Source: Paenibacillus agricola | Lineage (GTDB): Bacteria; Bacillota; Bacilli; Paenibacillales; NBRC-103111 | Assembly: GCF_011440305.1 (NCBI RefSeq) | Contig: NZ_JAAOIW010000017.1 | Span: forward strand, 1-64,000 | Reading direction: 5' to 3' | Length of the DNA stretch: 64,000 bases | Part shown: positions 57,340-64,000 of the stretch, piece by piece | How positions within the stretch are numbered: the stretch's first letter is position 1 | How the letters are laid out: every line of letters begins with the position of its first letter | Translations under genes and position numbers: made by a program | Notes under the pieces: model-generated | What the model was told of the DNA's origin: nothing | What the model saw: only the letters and a program-made list of their open reading frames with translations | The model's database searches: none

Positions 57340-57645
57340 AAACGCAATGAACGGGAATAGTAAAGCTTTCTTGTGCCCAGAGAGCTGCGGGGTGGTGCGA
57401 CGCAGCCATAAGAAAGCTTGAAGCTCGCCCGGGAGCGGTACAGCCGAACCGAATCCAGACGAAAGGTCTGGCGGCTAGGCTATGACGGAGGATCCCCACG
57501 TGACCGGGGAGCGCAACAGGGGGTGGCTTTTCAGCATCGCCATATGTTGCGCATAAGCGGATTCCCTTGCCCGGGAATCAACGAGAGTGGTACCGCGGCG
57601 GCCTTAGGCCTGTCGTCTCTTATTTAGAGACGATGGGTCTTTTTT
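57340..57645 (+). promoter_or_regulatory. T-box leader 2 (leucine), tandem
   Basis: A second full T-box directly behind the first: GAACGGGAATAGTA, AGAGAGCTGCGGGG, GGTGCGACGCAG, specifier GAAGCTCGCCC with CTC at 57424-57426, T-box AGAGTGGTACCGCG (57584-57597), and its own terminator (57607-57645, CGTCTC/GAGACG with T-run). It shares long stretches with leader 1 but the middle parts differ. No separate promoter is obvious between the two. Confidence 0.9.
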
Positions 57646-57702
57646 GCATCCCATAAGCAAGTTTTTACCATCCAATTTACCATACCCTAGGAGGCGTTAC
57701 CC

Positions 57703-59295
57703 ATGACAATCCATAATAATGAAGCTAAGCGAGTCCATATTTTTGACACCACACTGCGAGATGGCGAACAGGCACCAGGTGCTTCGCTGCATCCCGAGCA
57801 AAAAATCGTGATCGCCAAGCAGCTGGCGATGCTCGGTGTAGACGTCATCGAACCGGGATTTCCGATTTCCAGCCCCGGCGATTTTATGGCGGTCCAGCGG
57901 ATATCCCAAGAGGTGCACGGCGTCGAGATTTGCGGCTTCGCCCGCTCGGTGAAGGAGGATATCGATTCCGCGATCCGCGCGACCGAGGCGGCTGAACGGA
58001 GAAGGCTGCATATGTTCTTGTCCTCCTCGAATATCCATCTGGATTTCCAGCTACGCAAATCACGTGAGCAGGTTATCCAAATTGCCCGTTCGATGGTAGC
58101 TTATGCGAAGCAATTCGTCGAGCGGATTGAATTTTCACCGATGGATGCGACACGCACCGGAGATGAATTTTTGTTCGAAATGATTGAAGCGGTCATCGAG
58201 GAAGGGGCGACCATCATCAATATTCCCGATACGGTGGGTTATGCGCTTCCTGAGGAGTACGGTGCGATGTTTACCAGAGTGATGGACCATGTCCGGGGTG
58301 GCAAGACGGTCGAATATAGCGCCCACTGCCATAACGATTTGGGGCTTGCCGTAGCTAACAGCCTAGCTGCCATTCGTGCTGGTGTGACCCAGGTGGAGGT
58401 AACGGTCAATGGAGTAGGCGAACGGGCAGGCAACTGTTCGTTGGAGGAGCTGGTTATGGCAATTGAAACACGCAAGGAAGCGCTGGGCGTCGAAACGGGC
58501 ATTCATACCGAGCATATTTATGCGGTCTCGCAAAAGGTAAGCCGTGCCATGAGCTTCCCGATTGCCTTCAATAAACCCATTGTAGGGCGCAATGCGTTCC
58601 AGCATGAGGCAGGCATCCACCAGGACGGATTGCTGAAAAATCGCAATACGTACGAAATCATGGACCCGGATAAGCTGGGTGTGCCACGCAGCATGATCAT
58701 TCTTGGCAAGCATTCCGGCAGGCATGCGATTAAGCACCGGGTCAGCCAATTCGGTGTAGAGCTGTCCAGCGAGCAGATGGAATCACTTTATGTGCAGTTC
58801 AAGGAGCTGGCTGACCGGCAAAAGGTAGTGCAAGACCACCAGCTGCTGGAATTGATTGGGCATACCGTCAATGAGGTGCTGGAGCCTTATACACTGGTCC
58901 AGGCACAGGTGCTGACCGGTACGGAGGGGCATCGGATGTCATCTTGCATAATCAGGGACAATAAGGCAGGCAAGGAGCAGGCTTATTCTGGAACGGGAGC
59001 AGGCGCGGTCGAAGCCTTGGTTGCCGGGATCAAGCAGGCTTTGCCTATAGAGGTTCAATTCACCGACCTGGAGCTATATTCCCTGTCATCCGGTGAGCAG
59101 GCTAATGGGGAAGCGGTCGTCACGGTTAGTGCAGATGCGAACCATTACAGGGGGGTGTCGGTTCATCAGGATGTGCTCATCGCGGTGGCCCAGGCTTTTA
59201 TGGCGGCATGCAACCAAGCCGTAAGGGAGCATCAGCGTGGCAACCTTACCCAAGCTGCTTTTGCCAGCGGGAATATGGAAATAACGATTCCGTAA
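57703..59295 (+). CDS. leuA: 2-isopropylmalate synthase
   Basis: A 530-residue enzyme that joins acetyl-CoA and 2-ketoisovalerate, the first step of leucine synthesis. The catalytic TIM barrel has [15 protein letters not shown] with metal-binding Asp, the HCHNDLG-type motif [14 protein letters not shown], and [29 protein letters not shown] is also typical. The C-terminal third is the LeuA regulatory domain, where leucine binds. AGGAGG precedes the ATG. The gene follows two tandem leucine T-boxes. Other leu genes are not adjacent in the window; homocitrate or citramalate synthase is a less likely alternative. Confidence 0.95.
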   Translation: MTIHNNEAKRVHIFDTTLRDGEQAPGASLHPEQKIVIAKQLAMLGVDVIEPGFPISSPGDFMAVQRISQEVHGVEICGFARSVKEDIDSAIRATEAAERRRLHMFLSSSNIHLDFQLRKSREQVIQIARSMVAYAKQFVERIEFSPMDATRTGDEFLFEMIEAVIEEGATIINIPDTVGYALPEEYGAMFTRVMDHVRGGKTVEYSAHCHNDLGLAVANSLAAIRAGVTQVEVTVNGVGERAGNCSLEELVMAIETRKEALGVETGIHTEHIYAVSQKVSRAMSFPIAFNKPIVGRNAFQHEAGIHQDGLLKNRNTYEIMDPDKLGVPRSMIILGKHSGRHAIKHRVSQFGVELSSEQMESLYVQFKELADRQKVVQDHQLLELIGHTVNEVLEPYTLVQAQVLTGTEGHRMSSCIIRDNKAGKEQAYSGTGAGAVEALVAGIKQALPIEVQFTDLELYSLSSGEQANGEAVVTVSADANHYRGVSVHQDVLIAVAQAFMAACNQAVREHQRGNLTQAAFASGNMEITIP

Positions 59296-59409
59296 AGGGC
59301 GTGTAGACTTCAGCAACAGGGCAACGAATGATTTTCTCTGGAAAAATGTTAGTTGTGCAGGCTTCGTCATGCTGGTGCTGGTGTGTCTTAATAGAGAGGT
59401 GGCAAGCAT

Positions 59410-60222
59410 ATGGATCGGGTGATTAGCTATTATGAGTCCTTCGATGAGTGGGGACGCTTGGAACGGGAGCCCTTGGAATTTACGATTAATTGGCATTTTA
59501 TCCAGCAATATTTGCCTGAGCAAGGTGAGGTTCTTGATAATGGAGCCGGTCCAGGTAAATACGCGATGAAATTGGCCGAGCAAGGGTATAAGGTTACTTT
59601 AGCCGATATTACGCCACGGCTGGTGGAAATAGGGAAGGCCAAGGCTGAGCAGCTGGGTCTGCTCGAACAATTCAGCGCCTTTGAAGTTGTTGATGCAAGA
59701 GATTTGAGCCGGTTCACGGATAGCCAATTTGATGCTTCTTTCATGCTGGGCCCACTGTATCATTTGCAACTGGAGTCTGATCGAATAACAGCCGTTCAAG
59801 AGCTGGCGCGTGTTACCAAGGCAGGCGGAATGGTATTTGTCGCTTTTATGCCGAGAGTCCGATTTGTACTGAGCTCGCTGATGGCTCCCGAGAACTGGAA
59901 GCCCAATGACCACGCCGGCCAAATTGCCAGCTTTATGGAATCGGGAGCCTTCGACCACCAAGATGAGGGCAGATTCACAGGTGCGTATTATTATAAAGTT
60001 GAAGACATCCAACCCTTTATGGAGGCCTACGGCTTTGAAACACTAAAAATGATCGGCTCCTCCCACATAGGCTCCTTGCTGAGCAAAGACCAGTGGAGCT
60101 ATTGGAAGGATCGTGGGAATGAGGAGTATGAAGCCGTCATCGACATTCTCAAAAAAACAGCTGAAGATCCTTATTTATTAGGTGTCTCTGGACATATATT
60201 ATATCTGGGCAGGAAAATATAG
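59410..60222 (+). CDS. Class I SAM-dependent methyltransferase
   Basis: A 270-residue methyltransferase of the Rossmann-like class I fold. The SAM-binding motif I is VLDNGAGPGKYAMKLAEQGY and the acidic end of strand 2 is VTLADITPRLVE; FDASFMLGPLYHL gives motif IV. The C-terminal part looks like a substrate cap. GAGGTGG precedes the ATG. The acceptor is unknown. It is followed by the DnaA-box region and faces the ABC-F gene. Confidence 0.87.
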   Translation: MDRVISYYESFDEWGRLEREPLEFTINWHFIQQYLPEQGEVLDNGAGPGKYAMKLAEQGYKVTLADITPRLVEIGKAKAEQLGLLEQFSAFEVVDARDLSRFTDSQFDASFMLGPLYHLQLESDRITAVQELARVTKAGGMVFVAFMPRVRFVLSSLMAPENWKPNDHAGQIASFMESGAFDHQDEGRFTGAYYYKVEDIQPFMEAYGFETLKMIGSSHIGSLLSKDQWSYWKDRGNEEYEAVIDILKKTAEDPYLLGVSGHILYLGRKI

Positions 60223-60265
60223 CCGTTAAAATGTGAGAATATTCGCAAAAATATTTTTAGCAAAA

Positions 60266-60298
60266 AAGGGCTGTGGATATAAGTTATCCACAGCCCTT
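60266..60298. repeat. Hairpin built from DnaA boxes
   Basis: AAGGGCTGTGGATA and TATCCACAGCCCTT form a perfect 14 bp stem with a 5-base loop; a TTATCCACA box lies on one arm. On the - strand it is followed by TTTTTT, so it could also terminate transcription from the right. Confidence 0.7.
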
Positions 60299-60489
60299 GT
60301 GGATAGTGGGGGTAAGTGGCTTGAGGGCATGCCCAGTAACGTTTTTTTATACGCAGATTTTTCATTTTAAGGGGATAACTTTTTCAACTTCAGCCTGTGG
60401 ATAGTGTGGATAAACCTGTTGATAAGATCAAAAATGTTGATGTTTCAATAGAAATAATACGTTCTTTATGTGGACAAGGCTGTGGATAA
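60272..60489. promoter_or_regulatory. DnaA-box cluster 2
   Basis: About eight boxes in 218 bases: TGTGGATAT (60272), TTATCCACA (60284), TGTGGATAG (60298), TGTGGATAG (60396), TGTGGATAA (60405), TGTTGATAA (60417), TGTGGACAA (60469) and TGTGGATAA (60481). Three match the consensus TTATCCACA exactly on one strand or the other. The gap 60223-60664 has no gene; the rest holds the ABC-F terminator. Confidence 0.75.
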
Positions 60490-60578
60490 ATAAAACAGTG
60501 CGTTTACACCCATTTTCATGCTTATAAAGGTTGATGAACCATATATTTCCTGTAAATATGTGGATTTACAAGAAAAAT

Positions 60579-60624
60579 AAAGAACCTCCACCCCTTTCAA
60601 AAATAAGGGATAAGAGGTTCTTTT
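60579..60624 (-). terminator. Terminator of the ABC-F gene
   Basis: AAAGAACCTC and GAGGTTCTTT pair, and the - strand continues into a T-rich run. It lies 40 bases behind the ABC-F stop. Confidence 0.8.
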
Positions 60625-60664
60625 GCTTATCGTTTGGGACGGACATAACAAGGCTTATCCAAGC

Positions 60665-62644
60665 TTATTCGGCCAACTGCTCCCATTGCTCATAGCAGCC
60701 GGATAATTGACTCTTGCTGGCTTCTATCGCTTCATTTGTTTGCTGTACACGCACGTAATCATTGAAAATCTCCGGCTTCGCCAAGTCTGCCTCCATCGCC
60801 GAGATTTCCTCCTCCAGTCGGGCAATCTCCTGCTCCAGCAGCTCGAGCTTACGCTGCCGCGCCCGATCCTCGCGCTTCGCAAGCTTCGCCGACTCATAGC
60901 CGCCGCCGCTTGTATCGGCTCCGGCCGCCGTAGCTCCTCCGCCGCCAGCAGCGGAGCCTTTACCCCCGCCGCCGCTGTTCCTGCTCTTGGCGGCTTCCAA
61001 AGCTAGCCGCTGCTGCTCGATCTCGGCCAGCTCCTGTTTCTTCTCGACGTAATCGTCGTAGTTGCCAAGAAAGGACGTAACGCCATCGCGGGTCAGCTCC
61101 AGCATCGACTCCGCCATTTTGTTCAAAAAATACCGGTCATGCGAGATAAACAGCAGCGTGCCCTCATAATCAATCAGCGCCGATTCCAGCACCTCCCTGC
61201 TGTACAGGTCGAGATGGTTGGTAGGCTCATCGAGAATAAGTACATTGGCTTTTTCCAGCATCAGCTTGGCTAAAGCAACACGGGCTTTCTCGCCGCCGCT
61301 AAGCGCCGAAATCTTTTTGAACACATCCTCGCCGCTGAACAAAAAGCTGCCGAGCACCTTACGGATGCGAGCTTCCTCCATATGGGGGTACTCATTCCAG
61401 ACCTCATCCATAATCGTATTCGTCGTATTCAAGCCGGATTGCTCTTGGTCATAGTAGCCAATTCGCACATTGGCACCCCAGTCGATAGAGCCATGGGAAG
61501 GAGCCTGCTGGCCCATTAGCGCCTTGAGCAGTGTCGATTTGCCAATTCCGTTAGGTCCGATCAGGGCAGCAGTATCACCGCGGCGCAGCTGGAAGCTAAC
61601 ATTACTAATTAATGGCTTGCGTTCATCATAGGATACAGCTACACGCTGCACATTCAGCACTTCTTTGCCAGTCGCCTGCTCCACCTCAAAGGAGAAATGG
61701 GCGCGCTTCAGGTCGCCCAGCGGCTTATCGAGCCGGTCCATTTTGTCCAATGCTTTGCGGCGGCTTTGCGCTCTCTTGGTGGTAGAAGCTCGTACCAGGT
61801 TTTTCTGGACGAATTCCTCCATCTTGGCAATTTCACCCTGCTGCTTTTCAAATTGCTTCAGCTGAATTTCATGCTCAGCGCTTTTCGTATCCACATACCG
61901 GGAATAATTGCCGGTGTAGCGGCGCGATGTAGTCCGTTCGATTTCATAGATAGCATCAACCAATGCATCGAGGAAATAGCGGTCATGGGAGACGACCAGG
62001 ATCGCTCCCGCATAAGAGCGCAGGTAGCCTTCCAGCCAGGTTAGCGTAGGGATGTCCAAATGGTTCGTAGGCTCATCAAGCAGCAGCAGGTCAGGTGCTT
62101 GCAGCAGCATTTTGGCTAAGGCGAGCCGTGTTTTTTGCCCACCGCTTAAGGTGTTGACGAGTGTCTCCGGTGCGAATCCGGCGAAACCCATCCCGTGCAG
62201 CACGCCGCGAATGCGGGCTTCCGCTTCATAGCCGCCTTGCTCCTTAAACCATTCCGAGCGTGCGGCATATTTTTTCATCGTATCCTCGGTCAGCTTCTCA
62301 TTGGCCAGCACATCGGGATCGGCCATCATCGTTTCCAAATGGCGCAGCTCCAGCTCCGCCTCCGCCAAGTGCACGAATACCTGCTTCATCTCATCCCAGA
62401 TTGAGCGGTCCGTAACAAGTCCGCTGTTTTGCTTTAAGTAGCCAATTTTCGTTTCTTTAGACTTAAATAGCTCACCCGAATCATAAGACATTTCACCGGA
62501 AATAATTTGCAGTAAGGTTGATTTGCCTGCACCGTTCACCCCGACCAGCCCAATTCGCTCGCGTGGCTCAATTTGTAGCGTTATATTAGAAAGCACGGTT
62601 GAAACCCCGTAGCTCTTGGAAATTCCTGATACTTGCAGCAGCAT
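60665..62644 (-). CDS. ABC-F family ATPase (ribosome-associated type)
   Basis: A 659-residue protein with two ABC domains and no membrane segments. The first has GVNGAGKSTLLQIISG and LSGGQKTRLALAKMLL, the second GPNGIGKSTLLKALMG and LSGGEKARVALAKLML; both Walker B motifs read LDEPTNHLD. The linker between them carries RASTTKRAQSRRKALDKMDR, as in YdiF-like proteins. A Gly/Ala-rich low-complexity stretch (about residues 550-580) precedes a C-terminal coiled coil (LLEQEIARLEEEISAMEADL). ABC-F proteins bind the ribosomal E site and rescue or protect translation. Specific role unknown; some members give antibiotic resistance. Confidence 0.92.
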   Translation of the reverse strand: MLLQVSGISKSYGVSTVLSNITLQIEPRERIGLVGVNGAGKSTLLQIISGEMSYDSGELFKSKETKIGYLKQNSGLVTDRSIWDEMKQVFVHLAEAELELRHLETMMADPDVLANEKLTEDTMKKYAARSEWFKEQGGYEAEARIRGVLHGMGFAGFAPETLVNTLSGGQKTRLALAKMLLQAPDLLLLDEPTNHLDIPTLTWLEGYLRSYAGAILVVSHDRYFLDALVDAIYEIERTTSRRYTGNYSRYVDTKSAEHEIQLKQFEKQQGEIAKMEEFVQKNLVRASTTKRAQSRRKALDKMDRLDKPLGDLKRAHFSFEVEQATGKEVLNVQRVAVSYDERKPLISNVSFQLRRGDTAALIGPNGIGKSTLLKALMGQQAPSHGSIDWGANVRIGYYDQEQSGLNTTNTIMDEVWNEYPHMEEARIRKVLGSFLFSGEDVFKKISALSGGEKARVALAKLMLEKANVLILDEPTNHLDLYSREVLESALIDYEGTLLFISHDRYFLNKMAESMLELTRDGVTSFLGNYDDYVEKKQELAEIEQQRLALEAAKSRNSGGGGKGSAAGGGGATAAGADTSGGGYESAKLAKREDRARQRKLELLEQEIARLEEEISAMEADLAKPEIFNDYVRVQQTNEAIEASKSQLSGCYEQWEQLAE

Positions 62645-62906
62645 ACGTCTATCCTCCCAAAATGTGAAAAAGCATCTTCAAATTAGCTTATTCTGTAATT
62701 GTATCATGTTCCCGGTTATTTTTCAGCTTGCATGCTTGGAGAGGTTCATAGGCCGTATTCCGTGCTGTAAACCTACCTTACACCGCTGAATACTGTTTTT
62801 CTTCTCATGATATGTTAGAATGATGTTAATCACGTTGCGAACCATCAAAGGGCTGCGTTAGACCCTTATATTGTGGGTCTTGCATAGCTCAAGGAGAGGC
62901 CTTGCC

Positions 62907-63539
62907 ATGAATATTAAAGAGTGGAAAATAGAGCTAAGACGCAGAGCAGAGGCGCAAAGGAATTCGATGACGCCAACTGAACGAAGTATTAAATCCGCAC
63001 GCATCAACGAATTGATGTTCCGCAGGATCAACGAGGTGCTAGAGTCACGGACGAAGCTAAGCCGTAAGCCTACTCTTTTTACCTATATGCCGATTAAATC
63101 TGAGGTGGATGTAACGCCTATCATGGAAGCCTGTTGGAGCCATGATTTCCGTGTGCTTATTCCTAAAGTACAGCCAGAGCAAAAGATGAAGCTTTTTGAA
63201 ATCCGCTCCTATGCCGATTTGGAAAAAGGCAAGTACGGGATCTCGGAGCCCATATCGGATTCCCCGCAGCATGTGGATATTAGGCATATTGATATTGCCT
63301 TGGTTCCGGGGCTTGCCTTTGATGCCCATCTGGGGCGGTTAGGCTACGGTGGCGGGTATTATGACCGATTTATGCAGCAATATGTGCGCTCTGGTTATCC
63401 TAAGCCCTATATTATTGCTGGAGCATATGACACCCAGATTATCCAGGAAGTGCCGATGGGGTTATTTGATTTCCGTCTGGATGAGCTTATTACCGAAGCA
63501 AGAACGATTCGAGCCCCTAAAGCAACTAAGCTTCATTAA
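62907..63539 (+). CDS. 5-formyltetrahydrofolate cyclo-ligase
   Basis: A 210-residue ATP-dependent enzyme that converts 5-formyl-THF to methenyl-THF. It has KIELRRRAEAQRNSM at the N terminus (basic nucleotide contact), PTLFTYMPIKSEVDVTPIME in the middle, and the signature DIALVPGLAFDAHLGRLGYG followed by GGGYYDRFM. AAGGAGAGG lies seven bases before the ATG at 62907. moaC starts 64 bases downstream on the same strand. This gene often precedes molybdopterin or competence genes in Bacilli. Confidence 0.93.
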   Translation: MNIKEWKIELRRRAEAQRNSMTPTERSIKSARINELMFRRINEVLESRTKLSRKPTLFTYMPIKSEVDVTPIMEACWSHDFRVLIPKVQPEQKMKLFEIRSYADLEKGKYGISEPISDSPQHVDIRHIDIALVPGLAFDAHLGRLGYGGGYYDRFMQQYVRSGYPKPYIIAGAYDTQIIQEVPMGLFDFRLDELITEARTIRAPKATKLH

Positions 63540-63579
63540 ATGCGAGAATGAATACAAGAAATGCGAGAATGAATAAAAG
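63538..63579 (+). repeat. 21 bp tandem repeat between the cyclo-ligase gene and moaC
   Basis: AAATGCGAGAATGAATACAAG is followed at once by the same unit with one change (C to A). It starts within the last codon of the upstream gene and ends about 25 bases before moaC. Confidence 0.8.
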
Positions 63580-63603
63580 AACGCGAGCGAGAGGAGATTC
63601 CCG

Positions 63604-64000
63604 ATGACCGAGCCAACGCCGCTAACGCATTTTAACGAGCAAGGCCGCGCCCGGATGGTTGATATTTCGGACAAGCAGGAAACGAGCCGCAGTGCCGCTG
63701 CGCATACTACAGTCACGATGCAGCCGTCCACACTGGCGCTGATTAAAGAAGGCAAGATTGGCAAGGGTGATGTGCTGGCAGTGTCCCAGGTTGCTGCTAT
63801 TATGGCTGCCAAAAAAACATCAGACTGGATACCGATGTGCCATCCGCTTTCTTTGACGGGTGTCGATGTCCGGTTCTCGGATAATGGACATAATGAGTTA
63901 TACATAGAAGCTACAGTTAAAACGAAAGGGCTTACCGGTGTAGAAATGGAAGCACTAACGGCCGTTTCTGCCGCCGCTCTGACCGTATATGACATGTGCA
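63604..64000 (+). CDS. moaC: Cyclic pyranopterin monophosphate synthase MoaC (partial, runs off the window)
   Basis: From an ATG behind GAGGAG the frame is open to the window end, 132 codons. The product has [20 protein letters not shown] near the start, [30 protein letters not shown] and [20 protein letters not shown], all MoaC signatures including the catalytic Lys/His region. MoaC makes cyclic pyranopterin monophosphate for molybdenum cofactor. The last 25-30 residues of the usual 160 are missing because of the window edge. Confidence 0.95.
   Translation, partial: MTEPTPLTHFNEQGRARMVDISDKQETSRSAAAHTTVTMQPSTLALIKEGKIGKGDVLAVSQVAAIMAAKKTSDWIPMCHPLSLTGVDVRFSDNGHNELYIEATVKTKGLTGVEMEALTAVSAAALTVYDMC

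Noticed and set aside
57071-57426. T-box specifiers read as ACT (Thr) and GCT (Ala) directly after GAA
   Set aside because: The base after the specifier should be a purine, which fits CTC-G in both leaders, and the gene behind them is leuA.
52106-60489. A chromosomal replication origin, because of the DnaA boxes
   Set aside because: No dnaA, dnaN, rpmH or gidA genes and no AT-rich unwinding region with the boxes; titration or regulation is more likely.

Overview
The window looks like chromosome of a Paenibacillus-type Firmicute (Paenibacillaceae). Supporting signs are strong AAGGAGG ribosome binding sites, many lipobox solute-binding proteins with LplB/LplC-type permeases, YesS-type membrane-bound AraC regulators, T-box leaders, PurR-type boxes, a tRNA array behind an rRNA operon, and moderate G+C. 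This is inferred from gene content; no database search was possible.

Layout. 1-1756: the 3' end of a 23S rRNA, a 5S rRNA and 13 tRNA genes on the + strand. 1823-2853: a small unknown ORF and an AraC regulator. 2949-9030 (- strand): a CUT1-type sugar ABC importer (lipoprotein plus two permeases) and its YesS-type regulator. 9158-10578 (- strand): a Rieske protein and an amidohydrolase, followed by a tRNA-Arg.

11104-32901 (+ strand) is the most unusual region. It is a roughly 22 kb co-directional cluster: ROK repressor, aldose-epimerase-like protein, a tandem-duplicated deoxyhypusine-synthase-like protein, HAD phosphatase, GH38 alpha-mannosidase, HldE/RfaE-like PfkB kinase, YesS-type regulator, sugar ABC importer, a second GH38 enzyme, GmhA-like phosphosugar isomerase, ROK sugar kinase and a DapA-family aldolase. 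All its hydrolases lack signal peptides. I infer uptake of a mannosylated glycan, intracellular cleavage, and processing of the released sugar by an isomerase/kinase/phosphatase set that resembles the first steps of activated-heptose synthesis, ending in an aldolase. A near-identical 24 bp operator-like site lies in front of the ROK repressor and in front of the gene after it, so the repressor probably controls itself and the cluster.

33009-36474: a broken SRPBCC gene, then kduD-, kdgK- and kdgA-like genes that would take 2-keto-3-deoxygluconate to pyruvate and glyceraldehyde-3-phosphate. 36667-45868 (- strand): glutamate synthase large subunit, glutamate-1-semialdehyde aminomutase, a PhzF-family protein and an LCP-family cell-wall ligase with a long repetitive tail. 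46088-52099 (+): a three-gene ABC-2 exporter, a serine-hydrolase lipoprotein, a BCP peroxiredoxin and a TIM-barrel sugar epimerase. 52412-56910: guaA, a purine permease behind a PurR-type operator, and an alpha/beta hydrolase. 56940-59295: leuA behind two complete T-box leaders in tandem. 59410-64000: a methyltransferase, an ABC-F protein (- strand), 5-formyltetrahydrofolate cyclo-ligase and the start of moaC, which runs off the window.

Two intergenic clusters of DnaA boxes (52106-52189 and 60272-60489) lie far from any visible origin genes. No insertion sequences, prophage genes or CRISPR arrays were seen.
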